Assembly (NCBI GenBank): GCA_005799475.1
Contig: SYGQ01000052.1
Location: forward strand, 1-23,523
DNA: 23,523 nucleotides
From: Planctomycetia bacterium
GTDB taxonomy: Bacteria; Planctomycetota; Phycisphaerae; Phycisphaerales; SM1A02
Reading direction: 5' to 3'
Positions 7,633 to 14,740 of this stretch are shown piece by piece. The translations under genes were made by a program, and so were the position numbers. Within the stretch, counting starts at the first letter, position 1. Each line of letters starts with the position of its first letter. The notes below the pieces were generated by a model. It worked only from the letters and a program-made list of their open reading frames with translations, ran no database searches and was not told the DNA's origin.

Positions 7633-9017
7633 GGTTGTGGGGTCCGTTGTGATGCGATCCACTGGAGCGCATCGCGAAGTTCAGGATCGAGCGAAGCAGT
7701 GTAGTCAGCGCGGGTGGGCGCATCGCCGACCCGCTGGAACGCACCGGCACCCTCGACGCTCACGCCCGAGGGCGTGTTGAAGTCGCCGATGGCGTGAAGG
7801 AACACATCGCCGTTCTTGAGCGTGTGTGTCGTGGCAGGGAGCGCCGCACCGGCAGAGCGTTGCCCAAAGCACTCGGCGCGTCCGGCATCGACGAGACCCG
7901 CCGCGAAGATCTCGGAAGTGCTGCCGGTGTGGCCGTCGATGAGAATCGCCAGTTGACCCCGACACACTCCAACGGTTGCGCCGGTGCGATCAACGGTGCG
8001 CGGGTTCGTCTTGAACTCGATGGTCGTATCGCGCGACCGCATCGAGCCCAGCGAGGTCGGGGTGGCAAGGAAGTGTCCGGCGACGCCGGTGGCCATCAGC
8101 CCCAATCCGCCGGGGTTCCCACGGAGGTCGATGATGACACCGTCGGCGGACCTGAACTCGAAGAGCGCGTCGTCGATGCGCGCGGAGAGCGCGGGCATCC
8201 AGATGGAGAATCGCAGGTAGCCGACGCGCCCGATCCGCGCCGGGTCGACGCCCAGCGCTGAGATCTCGTCGTCGGCGAGCCACCGCGAATCGGCCTCGGC
8301 GGGAAACGGCGGGAGATTGCCGAGTGTGACGACTTCACCCGGTGGATCGTCGAGCGTGATATCGACCTCGTGCTTGGATCCGCCGCCGTCGACGAAGGTG
8401 TAGCGCGGGGTCATGCCTGGCCGCCCTCCGACGAATCCGTCGATCGCGTGCGCGCGCTGAAGGCGTTCGAGACTCGTGCGCGGCTCGCCAAAGGGCTCGA
8501 TCACCGTGGCCAGCGGATCACCTTCAGCCTCAGTGAGGATCCATCCGTTCCTTACGCCGGCGCGCGCGGCGGGTCCGCGCGGGTCAACGCGTGTGACAAC
8601 GGCGTCGTGGCCGATCACGGTGAGGGTCATCCCCGACCAACCGCCCGTCGCTTCCGCCGTTCCCGAGACGCTGTGCGGGATGATGGCGAAGTGGCTCTCG
8701 CCGAGCGTCTCAAGCATGTCCTCGAGCACGCTGCGGAGCTCCTGATCGCCGCGCGAGTGGACCGCCCGTTCACGAAACTGCAGTCGTGCATCGTTCCACT
8801 GTCCCTTGTTGATCGTCGGATCGGGATGGGTGTCGCGCACGATCGCCCAGACTTCGTCGAAAACTTCACCATTGAGTTGCGCGAGCGATCCTGCGGGCGG
8901 ACTTGCTTGGCGCGGCGTCGTCGTCGGCACAGGAGCGTGGCACGCGCACACGCACGCGACGGCAATCGAAAGGCAGCACCACGGAACGGTGCGTCGCGGA
9001 GTGTGATGGGGGGTCAT
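7629..9017 (-). CDS. S41-family (tail-specific protease-like) lipoprotein
   Basis: A 462-residue putative lipoprotein. The signal sequence ends in VCAC, so Cys26 is the likely lipidated residue. A PDZ-like segment follows (GMTLTVIGHDAVVTRV then GPAARAGVRNG, about 125-165). The S41 core contains GVIIDLRGNPGG and GSTSEIFAAGL, with a candidate nucleophile at Ser366 or Ser368. The segment that carries the catalytic lysine in Prc/CtpA (GxxTxGKG) reads GQRSAGAA here, so that lysine is absent. Many S41 relatives lack it too, so activity is uncertain. The start ATG at 9017 lies 6 nt after GATACT, suggesting a leaderless message. It heads the operon with the LolA-like and ABC genes and is divergent from metH. 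Confidence 0.9.
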   Translation of the reverse strand: MTPHHTPRRTVPWCCLSIAVACVCACHAPVPTTTPRQASPPAGSLAQLNGEVFDEVWAIVRDTHPDPTINKGQWNDARLQFRERAVHSRGDQELRSVLEDMLETLGESHFAIIPHSVSGTAEATGGWSGMTLTVIGHDAVVTRVDPRGPAARAGVRNGWILTEAEGDPLATVIEPFGEPRTSLERLQRAHAIDGFVGGRPGMTPRYTFVDGGGSKHEVDITLDDPPGEVVTLGNLPPFPAEADSRWLADDEISALGVDPARIGRVGYLRFSIWMPALSARIDDALFEFRSADGVIIDLRGNPGGLGLMATGVAGHFLATPTSLGSMRSRDTTIEFKTNPRTVDRTGATVGVCRGQLAILIDGHTGSTSEIFAAGLVDAGRAECFGQRSAGAALPATTHTLKNGDVFLHAIGDFNTPSGVSVEGAGAFQRVGDAPTRADYTASLDPELRDALQWIASQRTPQP

Positions 9018-9029
9018 TCGCCGAGTATC
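9018..9029 (-). promoter_or_regulatory. -10-like element before the S41 operon (leaderless signature)
   Basis: On the minus strand GATACT (9029-9024), 6 nt (CGGCGA), then the ATG at 9017. It is almost the same string as in front of the crcB fusion (GATACTCGG). There is no Shine-Dalgarno sequence and no convincing -35. Confidence 0.5.
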
Positions 9030-9073
9030 GCAGAGCAGGGCGCACGCCGGTGCGGAAGCGCGGATCGATGCAT

Positions 9074-9093
9074 CCGTTCATCCGGATGAACGG
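9074..9093 (+). promoter_or_regulatory. 20-bp perfect palindrome upstream of metH (putative operator)
   Basis: CCGTTCATCCGGATGAACGG is identical to its reverse complement over all 20 bases. It ends exactly where the metH -35 hexamer starts, and its centre would be at about -45.5 if metH is transcribed from its start codon. It also lies 56 bp before the divergent S41 start. A dimeric regulator is likely; I cannot assign the family. Confidence 0.65.
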
Positions 9094-9122
9094 TTGAAGC
9101 CGAAGGGAGAACGATCTACGCT
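9094..9122 (+). promoter_or_regulatory. metH promoter (-35 TTGAAG, -10 TACGCT), leaderless layout
   Basis: TTGAAG (9094-9099), a 17-nt spacer, and TACGCT (9117-9122) lie 6 nt before the GTG at 9129. An AAGGGAG string at 9103-9109 is 19 nt from the start codon, too far for a normal ribosome-binding site. The 111-bp gap is too short to hold a typical cobalamin riboswitch. Confidence 0.6.
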
Positions 9123-9128
9123 CCCCTC

Positions 9129-12100
9129 GTGGCCACCTTCCTCGGAGCCCTCGATACGCGCACGCTCGTCTTCGACGGCGCGATGGGAACTTCCATTCAT
9201 GCCTGTGCCGACTGTGCCAAGGAGGACTGGCTCGGGCGCGACAACTGCACCGACATTCTCGTGCGAAGTCGCCCTGACTTGATTCAGCGCATCCACGAGA
9301 GCTTCCTCGCGGTAGGGGCCGATGTCGTCGAGACCGACACCTTTGGTGCGAACGCACTCGTCGCCGCCGACTTCGATGCGGAGATGGTGTCGTTCGTGCG
9401 CGACCTCAATGTGCGCGCCGCGCGTGTGGCGCGGGCGGCGTGCGACCGCCACGCGTCGCCGGGCCGGCCGCGATTCGTTGCTGGGTCGATGGGCCCGGGC
9501 ACGAAGCTCATCACGCTCGGTCAGGTGAGTTGGGAGACGATGCTCGCGTCGTACCGCGAGCAGGCCTCGGGCCTCATCGAAGGTGGCGTGGACTGCCTCA
9601 TCGTCGAGACATGTCAGGATCTCCTGCAGATCAAGTGCGCGGTGACGGCGTGCCTTGAGGCGATCGAACAGGCGGGGCGGACGGTTCGCGATTGTCCGGT
9701 TCTCGTGTCCGTGACCATGGAAACAAGCGGGACGACGCTCGTTGGGTCCGACATCGACGCCGTCGTGAACGCGCTCTCGCCGTTTCCCATTGCGTCGCTG
9801 GGCATCAACTGTGCGACCGGACCCGTGGAGATGGCGCCACATGTCGCGTTCCTTGCCAAACACTGGGCGCGACCGTTCTCCGTGATTCCCAATGCGGGAC
9901 TGCCGCTCCTCATCGACGGCCGCACGGAGTACCCGCTCACTCCCGGCGATTTCGCCATCGCCATGCGCCGTTTCCTTGAAGAGGAGAAGGCGGAGATCGT
10001 CGGCGGTTGCTGTGGCACCACCCCGGCACACATCGCAGCCCTGCGCACGGCGGTGCCCATCGGCGACTCTCGCGCGAAGCGAACGATCGAGGCCCTGCCG
10101 GTGGCGTGCTCGAGTCTCTACACGGCAACGGACTTCAAGCAGGAGAGCTCGTTCCTCATCGTCGCCGAGCGCACAAACGCGAACGGGTCCAAGAAGTTCA
10201 AACAAATGCTCGATGCGGAGGACTGGGATGGTCTCGCATCCATCGCCAAGGCGGAGGTGCGCGACGGCTCGCATGTTCTGGATGTGTGTGTCGACTTCGT
10301 TGGCCGCGACGGCGTGCGCGACATGCGCGAGACGCTGGCGCGCATGGTGCGACAGGTCAATGCGCCGATCATGATCGACTCGACGCAGGCGGATGTCATC
10401 GAGGCCGGGCTCCAGCACGCGCCTGGACGGTGCATCGTGAACTCGATCAACCTCGAGGACGGTGAAGAGCGGATGAACCGCGTCTGCCCACTGCTCAAGC
10501 GATATGGCGCCGCATGTGTCGCCCTCACCATCGACGAGGATCCGCAGGCGGGCATGGCCAAGACCGCCCAGCGCAAGCTGGCGATCGCCCGGCGCATTCA
10601 CGATCTCTACACTCGCAAGTGGGGACTTCCCGAAGAAGACCTCTTCTGGGATCCGCTCACATTCACGATCGCTACAGGAACCGAAGACGACCGGCGCCTC
10701 GGCCTTGAGACACTCGAGGGCATCCGGCTGATCGCCGAGGCATTCCCGCGCTGCTCGGTGATTCTGGGCCTGTCGAACATCTCGTTCGGGCTCAAGCCGG
10801 CCGCGCGCGCGGTGCTCAACAGCGTGTTCCTCCACGAGGCACGGTCGCGTGGGCTCACTGCAGCGATCGTGCACCCGTCGAAGATCCTGCCCGAGGCGCG
10901 CATCCCGCGCGAACAGTGGGAGGCGGCCGAGTGGCTGATTTTCGATCGGCGCGGTGCCGCGCGGCCAGAAGGCAAGCCTGAATCGTTCGATCCGCTCCTG
11001 CACTTCATCGCGCTCTTCCCAGACGATGTGGCGGCGGTCATCTCACGCGCGCCCGTCGCCGCGCTCACGCTCGAAGAACGACTGCAGCGGCACATCGTTG
11101 ACGGTGAGGAGGCGGGGCTCGCGCAAACGCTCGACGAGGCACTCGTGGTCCACGCGCCGCTGGCCATCATCAATGACCACCTGCTCGCGGGCATGAAAGT
11201 GGTGGGCGAACTGTTCGGCTCTGGGGCGATGCAACTGCCCTTCGTGCTTCAGAGCGCGACGGTCATGAAGCGCGCGGTCGCGCACCTGCAGCCGCACATG
11301 GATCGCGTCGGTGTCGATGCGAAACCCAAGGGCGTCGTGGTCCTTGCGACCGTCGCCGGCGATGTCCACGACATCGGCAAGAATCTTGTCGACATCATTC
11401 TCTCCAACAACGGCTACAAGGTCCACAATCTCGGCATCAAGCAGCCCCTTGCAACGATTCTTGAGGCGTGGCGGAAGACAGGGGCCGACGCGATCGGCAT
11501 GAGCGGCCTCCTCGTCAAGAGCGTCACGGTGATGGAAGAAAACATCCGCGAGATGAACCGGCTCGAAGTTGCGGCTCCCCTCATGCTCGGCGGCGCGGCG
11601 CTGACGCGACACTATGCGGAAGGGCACCTGCGGAAGCTCTATCGCGGCGGGCTCTACTACGGGCGCGATGCGTTCGAGGGGCTCTCGGTGTGCGAATCGC
11701 TCGCGTCGGGGACGCTCGCGGCGATCGATCGTCAAGTCGATGCGCGAGAAGCGAAGCGTGCCGCGAGCGAGGCGCGTTCGAAGGCGAGCGCGCTCCGGCA
11801 GGGTGCGGCGTGCGCTGCCCAAGGCGCCGCGTTCGACCCCGCGTTCCCGGCAACCGATGGCGCCGGCTCCGCGCCGCAGGCGGGGACGATCGTCCATGAC
11901 AACCCGATCCCCGACCCGCCATTCTGGGGATCGCGACTTGCGGAGCGAATCGATCTCGATCTCGTGTATCCATTCATCAACAGGGTGGCACTGTTCCGCG
12001 GGCAGTGGGGGTTCAAGCGCGGCAGCATGGACGAGGCGGCGTACGCGGAGTTACTCGCCACCGAAGTTGAACCGGCGCTCGAACGGCTCAAGGTCGAGTG

Positions 12101-12701
12101 CCGCCGCGAAAGGATCCTTCGACCCGCCGTCGTGTGGGGATACTTCCCGTGTGCGAGCGAGGGGTGTGATCTCGTCGTCTTCGACCCCGAGGACCACGAG
12201 CGCGAGATTGAGCGGTTCGTGTTTCCTCGACAGCGCGCGGGGCGGCAGGTCTGCATCAGCGACTTCTTCCTCCCTCGCGCAGCAGCGCGTCGAGATGTGC
12301 TCGCCCTGACCTGTGTGACGATGGGTACGGAGGCCACGGCGCGTGCGCGCGCACTGTTCGAGCGCGACGAGTACACCGAGTACCTCTATCTGCACGGATT
12401 GGGGGTCGAGTGCGCCGAGGCGCTTGCGGAGATGTGGCACAAGCGAGTGCGCGCGGAACTCTCGTTCGCGCATGAGGACGCTCCCACGGTCGAGCGCCTG
12501 TTTCAGCAGCAGTACCGCGGCAGCCGATTTTCATTCGGGTATCCGGCGTGCCCGGACATGGCCGATCAGGCGAAGTTGTTCGGACTGCTTGATCCGGGTC
12601 GCATCGGCTGCGTGCTCACGGAGAACTTCCAGATCGACCCCGAACAGTCGACGAGCGCGATCATCGCGCACCATCCGCAGGCGAAGTACTTCTCGGTGTG
12701 A
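9129..12701 (+). CDS. metH: Cobalamin-dependent methionine synthase
   Basis: Transfers the methyl group of 5-methyltetrahydrofolate through cobalamin to homocysteine, in the cytoplasm. All four modules are present in 1190 residues. The homocysteine domain (about 5-310) has zinc ligands Cys228 (INCATGP), Cys294 and Cys295 (GGCCGTTP). The pterin domain (about 335-610) contains ERTNANGSKKF and IMIDST. The cobalamin cap and Rossmann domain (about 640-870) have DVHDIGKN, with His747 as lower cobalt ligand. The reactivation domain (about 915-1190) has the AdoMet motif RGSRFSFGYPACPDM near 1130. An Ala-rich linker of about 45 residues (870-915) joins the last two modules. The start is GTG. Length and motifs match the canonical single-chain enzyme. 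Confidence 0.98.
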   Translation: MATFLGALDTRTLVFDGAMGTSIHACADCAKEDWLGRDNCTDILVRSRPDLIQRIHESFLAVGADVVETDTFGANALVAADFDAEMVSFVRDLNVRAARVARAACDRHASPGRPRFVAGSMGPGTKLITLGQVSWETMLASYREQASGLIEGGVDCLIVETCQDLLQIKCAVTACLEAIEQAGRTVRDCPVLVSVTMETSGTTLVGSDIDAVVNALSPFPIASLGINCATGPVEMAPHVAFLAKHWARPFSVIPNAGLPLLIDGRTEYPLTPGDFAIAMRRFLEEEKAEIVGGCCGTTPAHIAALRTAVPIGDSRAKRTIEALPVACSSLYTATDFKQESSFLIVAERTNANGSKKFKQMLDAEDWDGLASIAKAEVRDGSHVLDVCVDFVGRDGVRDMRETLARMVRQVNAPIMIDSTQADVIEAGLQHAPGRCIVNSINLEDGEERMNRVCPLLKRYGAACVALTIDEDPQAGMAKTAQRKLAIARRIHDLYTRKWGLPEEDLFWDPLTFTIATGTEDDRRLGLETLEGIRLIAEAFPRCSVILGLSNISFGLKPAARAVLNSVFLHEARSRGLTAAIVHPSKILPEARIPREQWEAAEWLIFDRRGAARPEGKPESFDPLLHFIALFPDDVAAVISRAPVAALTLEERLQRHIVDGEEAGLAQTLDEALVVHAPLAIINDHLLAGMKVVGELFGSGAMQLPFVLQSATVMKRAVAHLQPHMDRVGVDAKPKGVVVLATVAGDVHDIGKNLVDIILSNNGYKVHNLGIKQPLATILEAWRKTGADAIGMSGLLVKSVTVMEENIREMNRLEVAAPLMLGGAALTRHYAEGHLRKLYRGGLYYGRDAFEGLSVCESLASGTLAAIDRQVDAREAKRAASEARSKASALRQGAACAAQGAAFDPAFPATDGAGSAPQAGTIVHDNPIPDPPFWGSRLAERIDLDLVYPFINRVALFRGQWGFKRGSMDEAAYAELLATEVEPALERLKVECRRERILRPAVVWGYFPCASEGCDLVVFDPEDHEREIERFVFPRQRAGRQVCISDFFLPRAAARRDVLALTCVTMGTEATARARALFERDEYTEYLYLHGLGVECAEALAEMWHKRVRAELSFAHEDAPTVERLFQQQYRGSRFSFGYPACPDMADQAKLFGLLDPGRIGCVLTENFQIDPEQSTSAIIAHHPQAKYFSV

Positions 12702-12734
12702 CCCGCCCGTCACTGCGGGGTCGCGCCGGTTTGG

Positions 12735-12740
12735 GATACT
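12735..12740 (+). promoter_or_regulatory. -10-like element before the crcB fusion (leaderless signature)
   Basis: GATACT, 6 nt (CGGGTC), then GTG at 12747. It lies in the 45-bp gap after metH, so the channel gene may have its own start as well as read-through from metH. I see no good -35. Confidence 0.45.
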
Positions 12741-12746
12741 CGGGTC

Positions 12747-13679
12747 GTGGACGCGCTCTCAATCATTGCATGTGGTGCCGCAGGGACGGCTGTCGGCGCG
12801 TGGGTGCGCGTGGCGACTCGCGACGCGGTCGTCGCTCGCGGGGTCGCGAGCTGGCGATCCACACTCACGGTCAATCTTGTGGGCAGCGCGCTTGCGGGCG
12901 CACTCGTCACGGTTGCCACCGATACGGCTGCGCATGCGCTCGTCGTCGCTGGGTTTCTCGGTGGGCTGACCACATTCAGCTCAATGGCGGTGGAGTGCGT
13001 GGCCCTCTGGCTTGCAGGAAAGCGTCGTGTCGCCACCGGGATCATGTGCGCGACTGTGGGCCTTGGCCCCGTCGCCGCGTGGGTCGGCGCTCTCGTCGTC
13101 GGCGCGCTGGCGACACCGACGCCCGCGGTCAAGGCATGCGCGGCCGCCGCGAAGCTGGGGACAACTCCTGATCCATCGAGGCGGGTGCCGCACCACGCCG
13201 TGGGACTCGCGCTCGTTGCGGCGGGCGCTGTGGCGGGCGGTGTGCTGCGCACTGGGACCACCACGCTGTTTCGTGATGCAGGAGGAGCTGCATGGCAGGC
13301 CGTGCTCCTTATGAACATTGTCGGTGGCGCGGTCGCGGGGTTCGCCTTCCGTTACCTCAACGCCGTGGGACCCGACGGCGCGCCACTGCAGTCATCAGTG
13401 AAGCGACTCACGATCGAGCGGACGGTGATTCTCGGATTCGCAGGAGGCATGACCTCGCTCAGCGCCATCTCGATGGATGTGGTGATCGCGTCGGATCGCA
13501 GCCTCCTCGAAGCCGTCGAGATCGGATTCGCCCACCTTGCGCTGGGATTGCCCGCGACGATCGGGGGATGGTGGCTGGCTTCGAAGTTGTGCCCACACCG
13601 CCCGACCTGGGAGAAGATCGTGGCCCCGCCTTGCACCCACCGGGGGGAGCGGCATGCGGGCGGGCTCAGAGTTCCATGA
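12747..13679 (+). CDS. crcB: Fluoride channel with two fused CrcB/Fluc domains
   Basis: A 310-residue membrane protein made of two CrcB domains in one chain. Domain 1 (about 4-122) has the TM1 Gly-rich segment with Arg21, the pore Asn43 (TVNLVGS) and GGLTTFSSM (72-80). Domain 2 (about 152-280) repeats the plan with Arg168, Asn190 (LLMNIVGG) and GGMTSLSAIS (233-242), so the phenylalanines of the Fluc Phe box are lost in that half and one of two is Met in the first half. Ordinary bacterial Fluc proteins are about 125-residue single domains that pair head to tail; fused pairs are known from eukaryotic FEX exporters. The family role is passive export of toxic fluoride. The start is GTG, and the 3' end overlaps the M42 gene by 14 bp. 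Confidence 0.88.
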   Translation: MDALSIIACGAAGTAVGAWVRVATRDAVVARGVASWRSTLTVNLVGSALAGALVTVATDTAAHALVVAGFLGGLTTFSSMAVECVALWLAGKRRVATGIMCATVGLGPVAAWVGALVVGALATPTPAVKACAAAAKLGTTPDPSRRVPHHAVGLALVAAGAVAGGVLRTGTTTLFRDAGGAAWQAVLLMNIVGGAVAGFAFRYLNAVGPDGAPLQSSVKRLTIERTVILGFAGGMTSLSAISMDVVIASDRSLLEAVEIGFAHLALGLPATIGGWWLASKLCPHRPTWEKIVAPPCTHRGERHAGGLRVP

Positions 13680-14718
13680 GGAGCGTCGAGAGCAAGTCGA
13701 TCGTCGCCTGCAGGTCGCTCTTGTCGACCATCTCGGTGACGGTGTGGATGTAGCGAGTTCCCGGGCCGAACGCGATGCATTTCGCCCCGCGACCGGCGCG
13801 TTGGATCGCGCCAGCATCCTGACCGCCACGCGCAAGCACGGCACGCTGATGCGGGATCCGGTGCTTGCGGGCGAGGGTGCAGGTGCGCTTCAAGAACTCG
13901 TAGTCGGAAATCATCGACGCATCTTGCACATCGATCGCCACGCCCTCGCCGTGCTTGGTCACGCGCTGCGTCTCCGGGATCCCGGGCGTGTCGCAGGCCA
14001 GGTTGACATCAAGTCCAATGCCGAACTCCGCGCCGCATGCGTTGGCGGCGACCTGCGCGCCGCGCAGGCCAACCTCCTCCTGGGTCGTGAACGCGACCAC
14101 GATCTCGCACCCGTGTCCGCCGCGGGCGCGCGCGACCTTGCGGACAGCCTCGATCGCGGAGAAGAGCGCCATCCGGTTGTCGAGAGCCTTGGAAACCACC
14201 TTGAGCGGCGTCTCGAAGAACGGCTCGTCCATCACGACATAGTCGCCCACCTGAGCGATGCGTTTGACTTGTGCCGCCTCGATGCCGAGATCGACGAAGA
14301 ACTCCTCAAGCCCTGGGACCTTGCTCCGGTCGGCCTCGCTTGAAATGTGGATGGGCTTCCCGCCGGGGTTGAGGACGCCGCGGTGGTCGCCGTGCTCTGT
14401 GACGACGAGTACACGCCGTGCGAAGAGGTTGCGCGGGTCGAAGCCGCCCGCGGGGTTGAGCCAGAGGAATCCCTGATCGTCGATGTGGCGGACATAGAAG
14501 CCGATCTCGTCCATGTGCGCACAGACGAGGACGCGTGAGGCTGCGGCGCCCTTGCGCCGCTTCGTGGCCTTCCGAGTGGCGATGAGCGATCCCATCGCAT
14601 CGGTGTGTGTGGAGTCGAAGAGCCCCTTGATCTCCTTCTGCACGATCGCGCGCACGCGCTCTTCGCGACCTGCGACGCCAGGGACCTCGCACAACCGCCG
14701 CAGGAGTTCAATGTTCAT
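13666..14718 (-). CDS. M42-family aminopeptidase (glutamyl aminopeptidase/endoglucanase M-like)
   Basis: A 350-residue cytosolic metallo-aminopeptidase of the TET/FrvX type. The family forms large self-compartmentalised oligomers that trim peptides. All metal and catalytic positions are visible: His68 (CAHMDEIGF, with Asp70), Asp180 (KALDNR), Glu214-Glu215 (TTQEEVGLRGA), Asp237 (GLDVNLACD) and His325 (GTRYIHT). Length is usual for the family. The start ATG at 14718 follows TAGACT by 6 nt. The upstream neighbour is divergent and only 22 bp away. Which residue it prefers cannot be read from sequence. Confidence 0.95.
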   Translation of the reverse strand: MNIELLRRLCEVPGVAGREERVRAIVQKEIKGLFDSTHTDAMGSLIATRKATKRRKGAAASRVLVCAHMDEIGFYVRHIDDQGFLWLNPAGGFDPRNLFARRVLVVTEHGDHRGVLNPGGKPIHISSEADRSKVPGLEEFFVDLGIEAAQVKRIAQVGDYVVMDEPFFETPLKVVSKALDNRMALFSAIEAVRKVARARGGHGCEIVVAFTTQEEVGLRGAQVAANACGAEFGIGLDVNLACDTPGIPETQRVTKHGEGVAIDVQDASMISDYEFLKRTCTLARKHRIPHQRAVLARGGQDAGAIQRAGRGAKCIAFGPGTRYIHTVTEMVDKSDLQATIDLLSTLLMEL

Positions 14719-14724
14719 TCGTCG

Positions 14725-14730
14725 AGTCTA
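14725..14730 (-). promoter_or_regulatory. -10-like element of the M42 peptidase gene
   Basis: TAGACT on the minus strand, 6 nt (CGACGA), then ATG at 14718. It shares two base pairs with the plus-strand -10 of the ygfZ-like gene. Confidence 0.55.
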
Positions 14731-14734
14731 TGAT
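14729..14734 (+). promoter_or_regulatory. -10-like element of the ygfZ-like operon
   Basis: TATGAT (five of six consensus bases), 6 nt (TTCCCG), then ATG at 14741. This site decides the start of the ygfZ-like gene over an in-frame ATG at 14711. It overlaps the divergent TAGACT by two bases. Confidence 0.6.
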
Positions 14735-14740
14735 TTCCCG

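Noticed and set aside
9018..9128. Cobalamin or SAM riboswitch in front of metH
   Set aside because: The gap is 111 bp and is used by a palindrome, a -35/-10 pair and the divergent S41 promoter. I see no B12-box-like or SAM-aptamer sequence.
9078..11003. A 641-residue minus-strand open frame antisense to metH
   Set aside because: It is a high-GC shadow frame. Its composition (His/Arg-rich) has no recognisable domain, while the plus strand encodes all four MetH modules.
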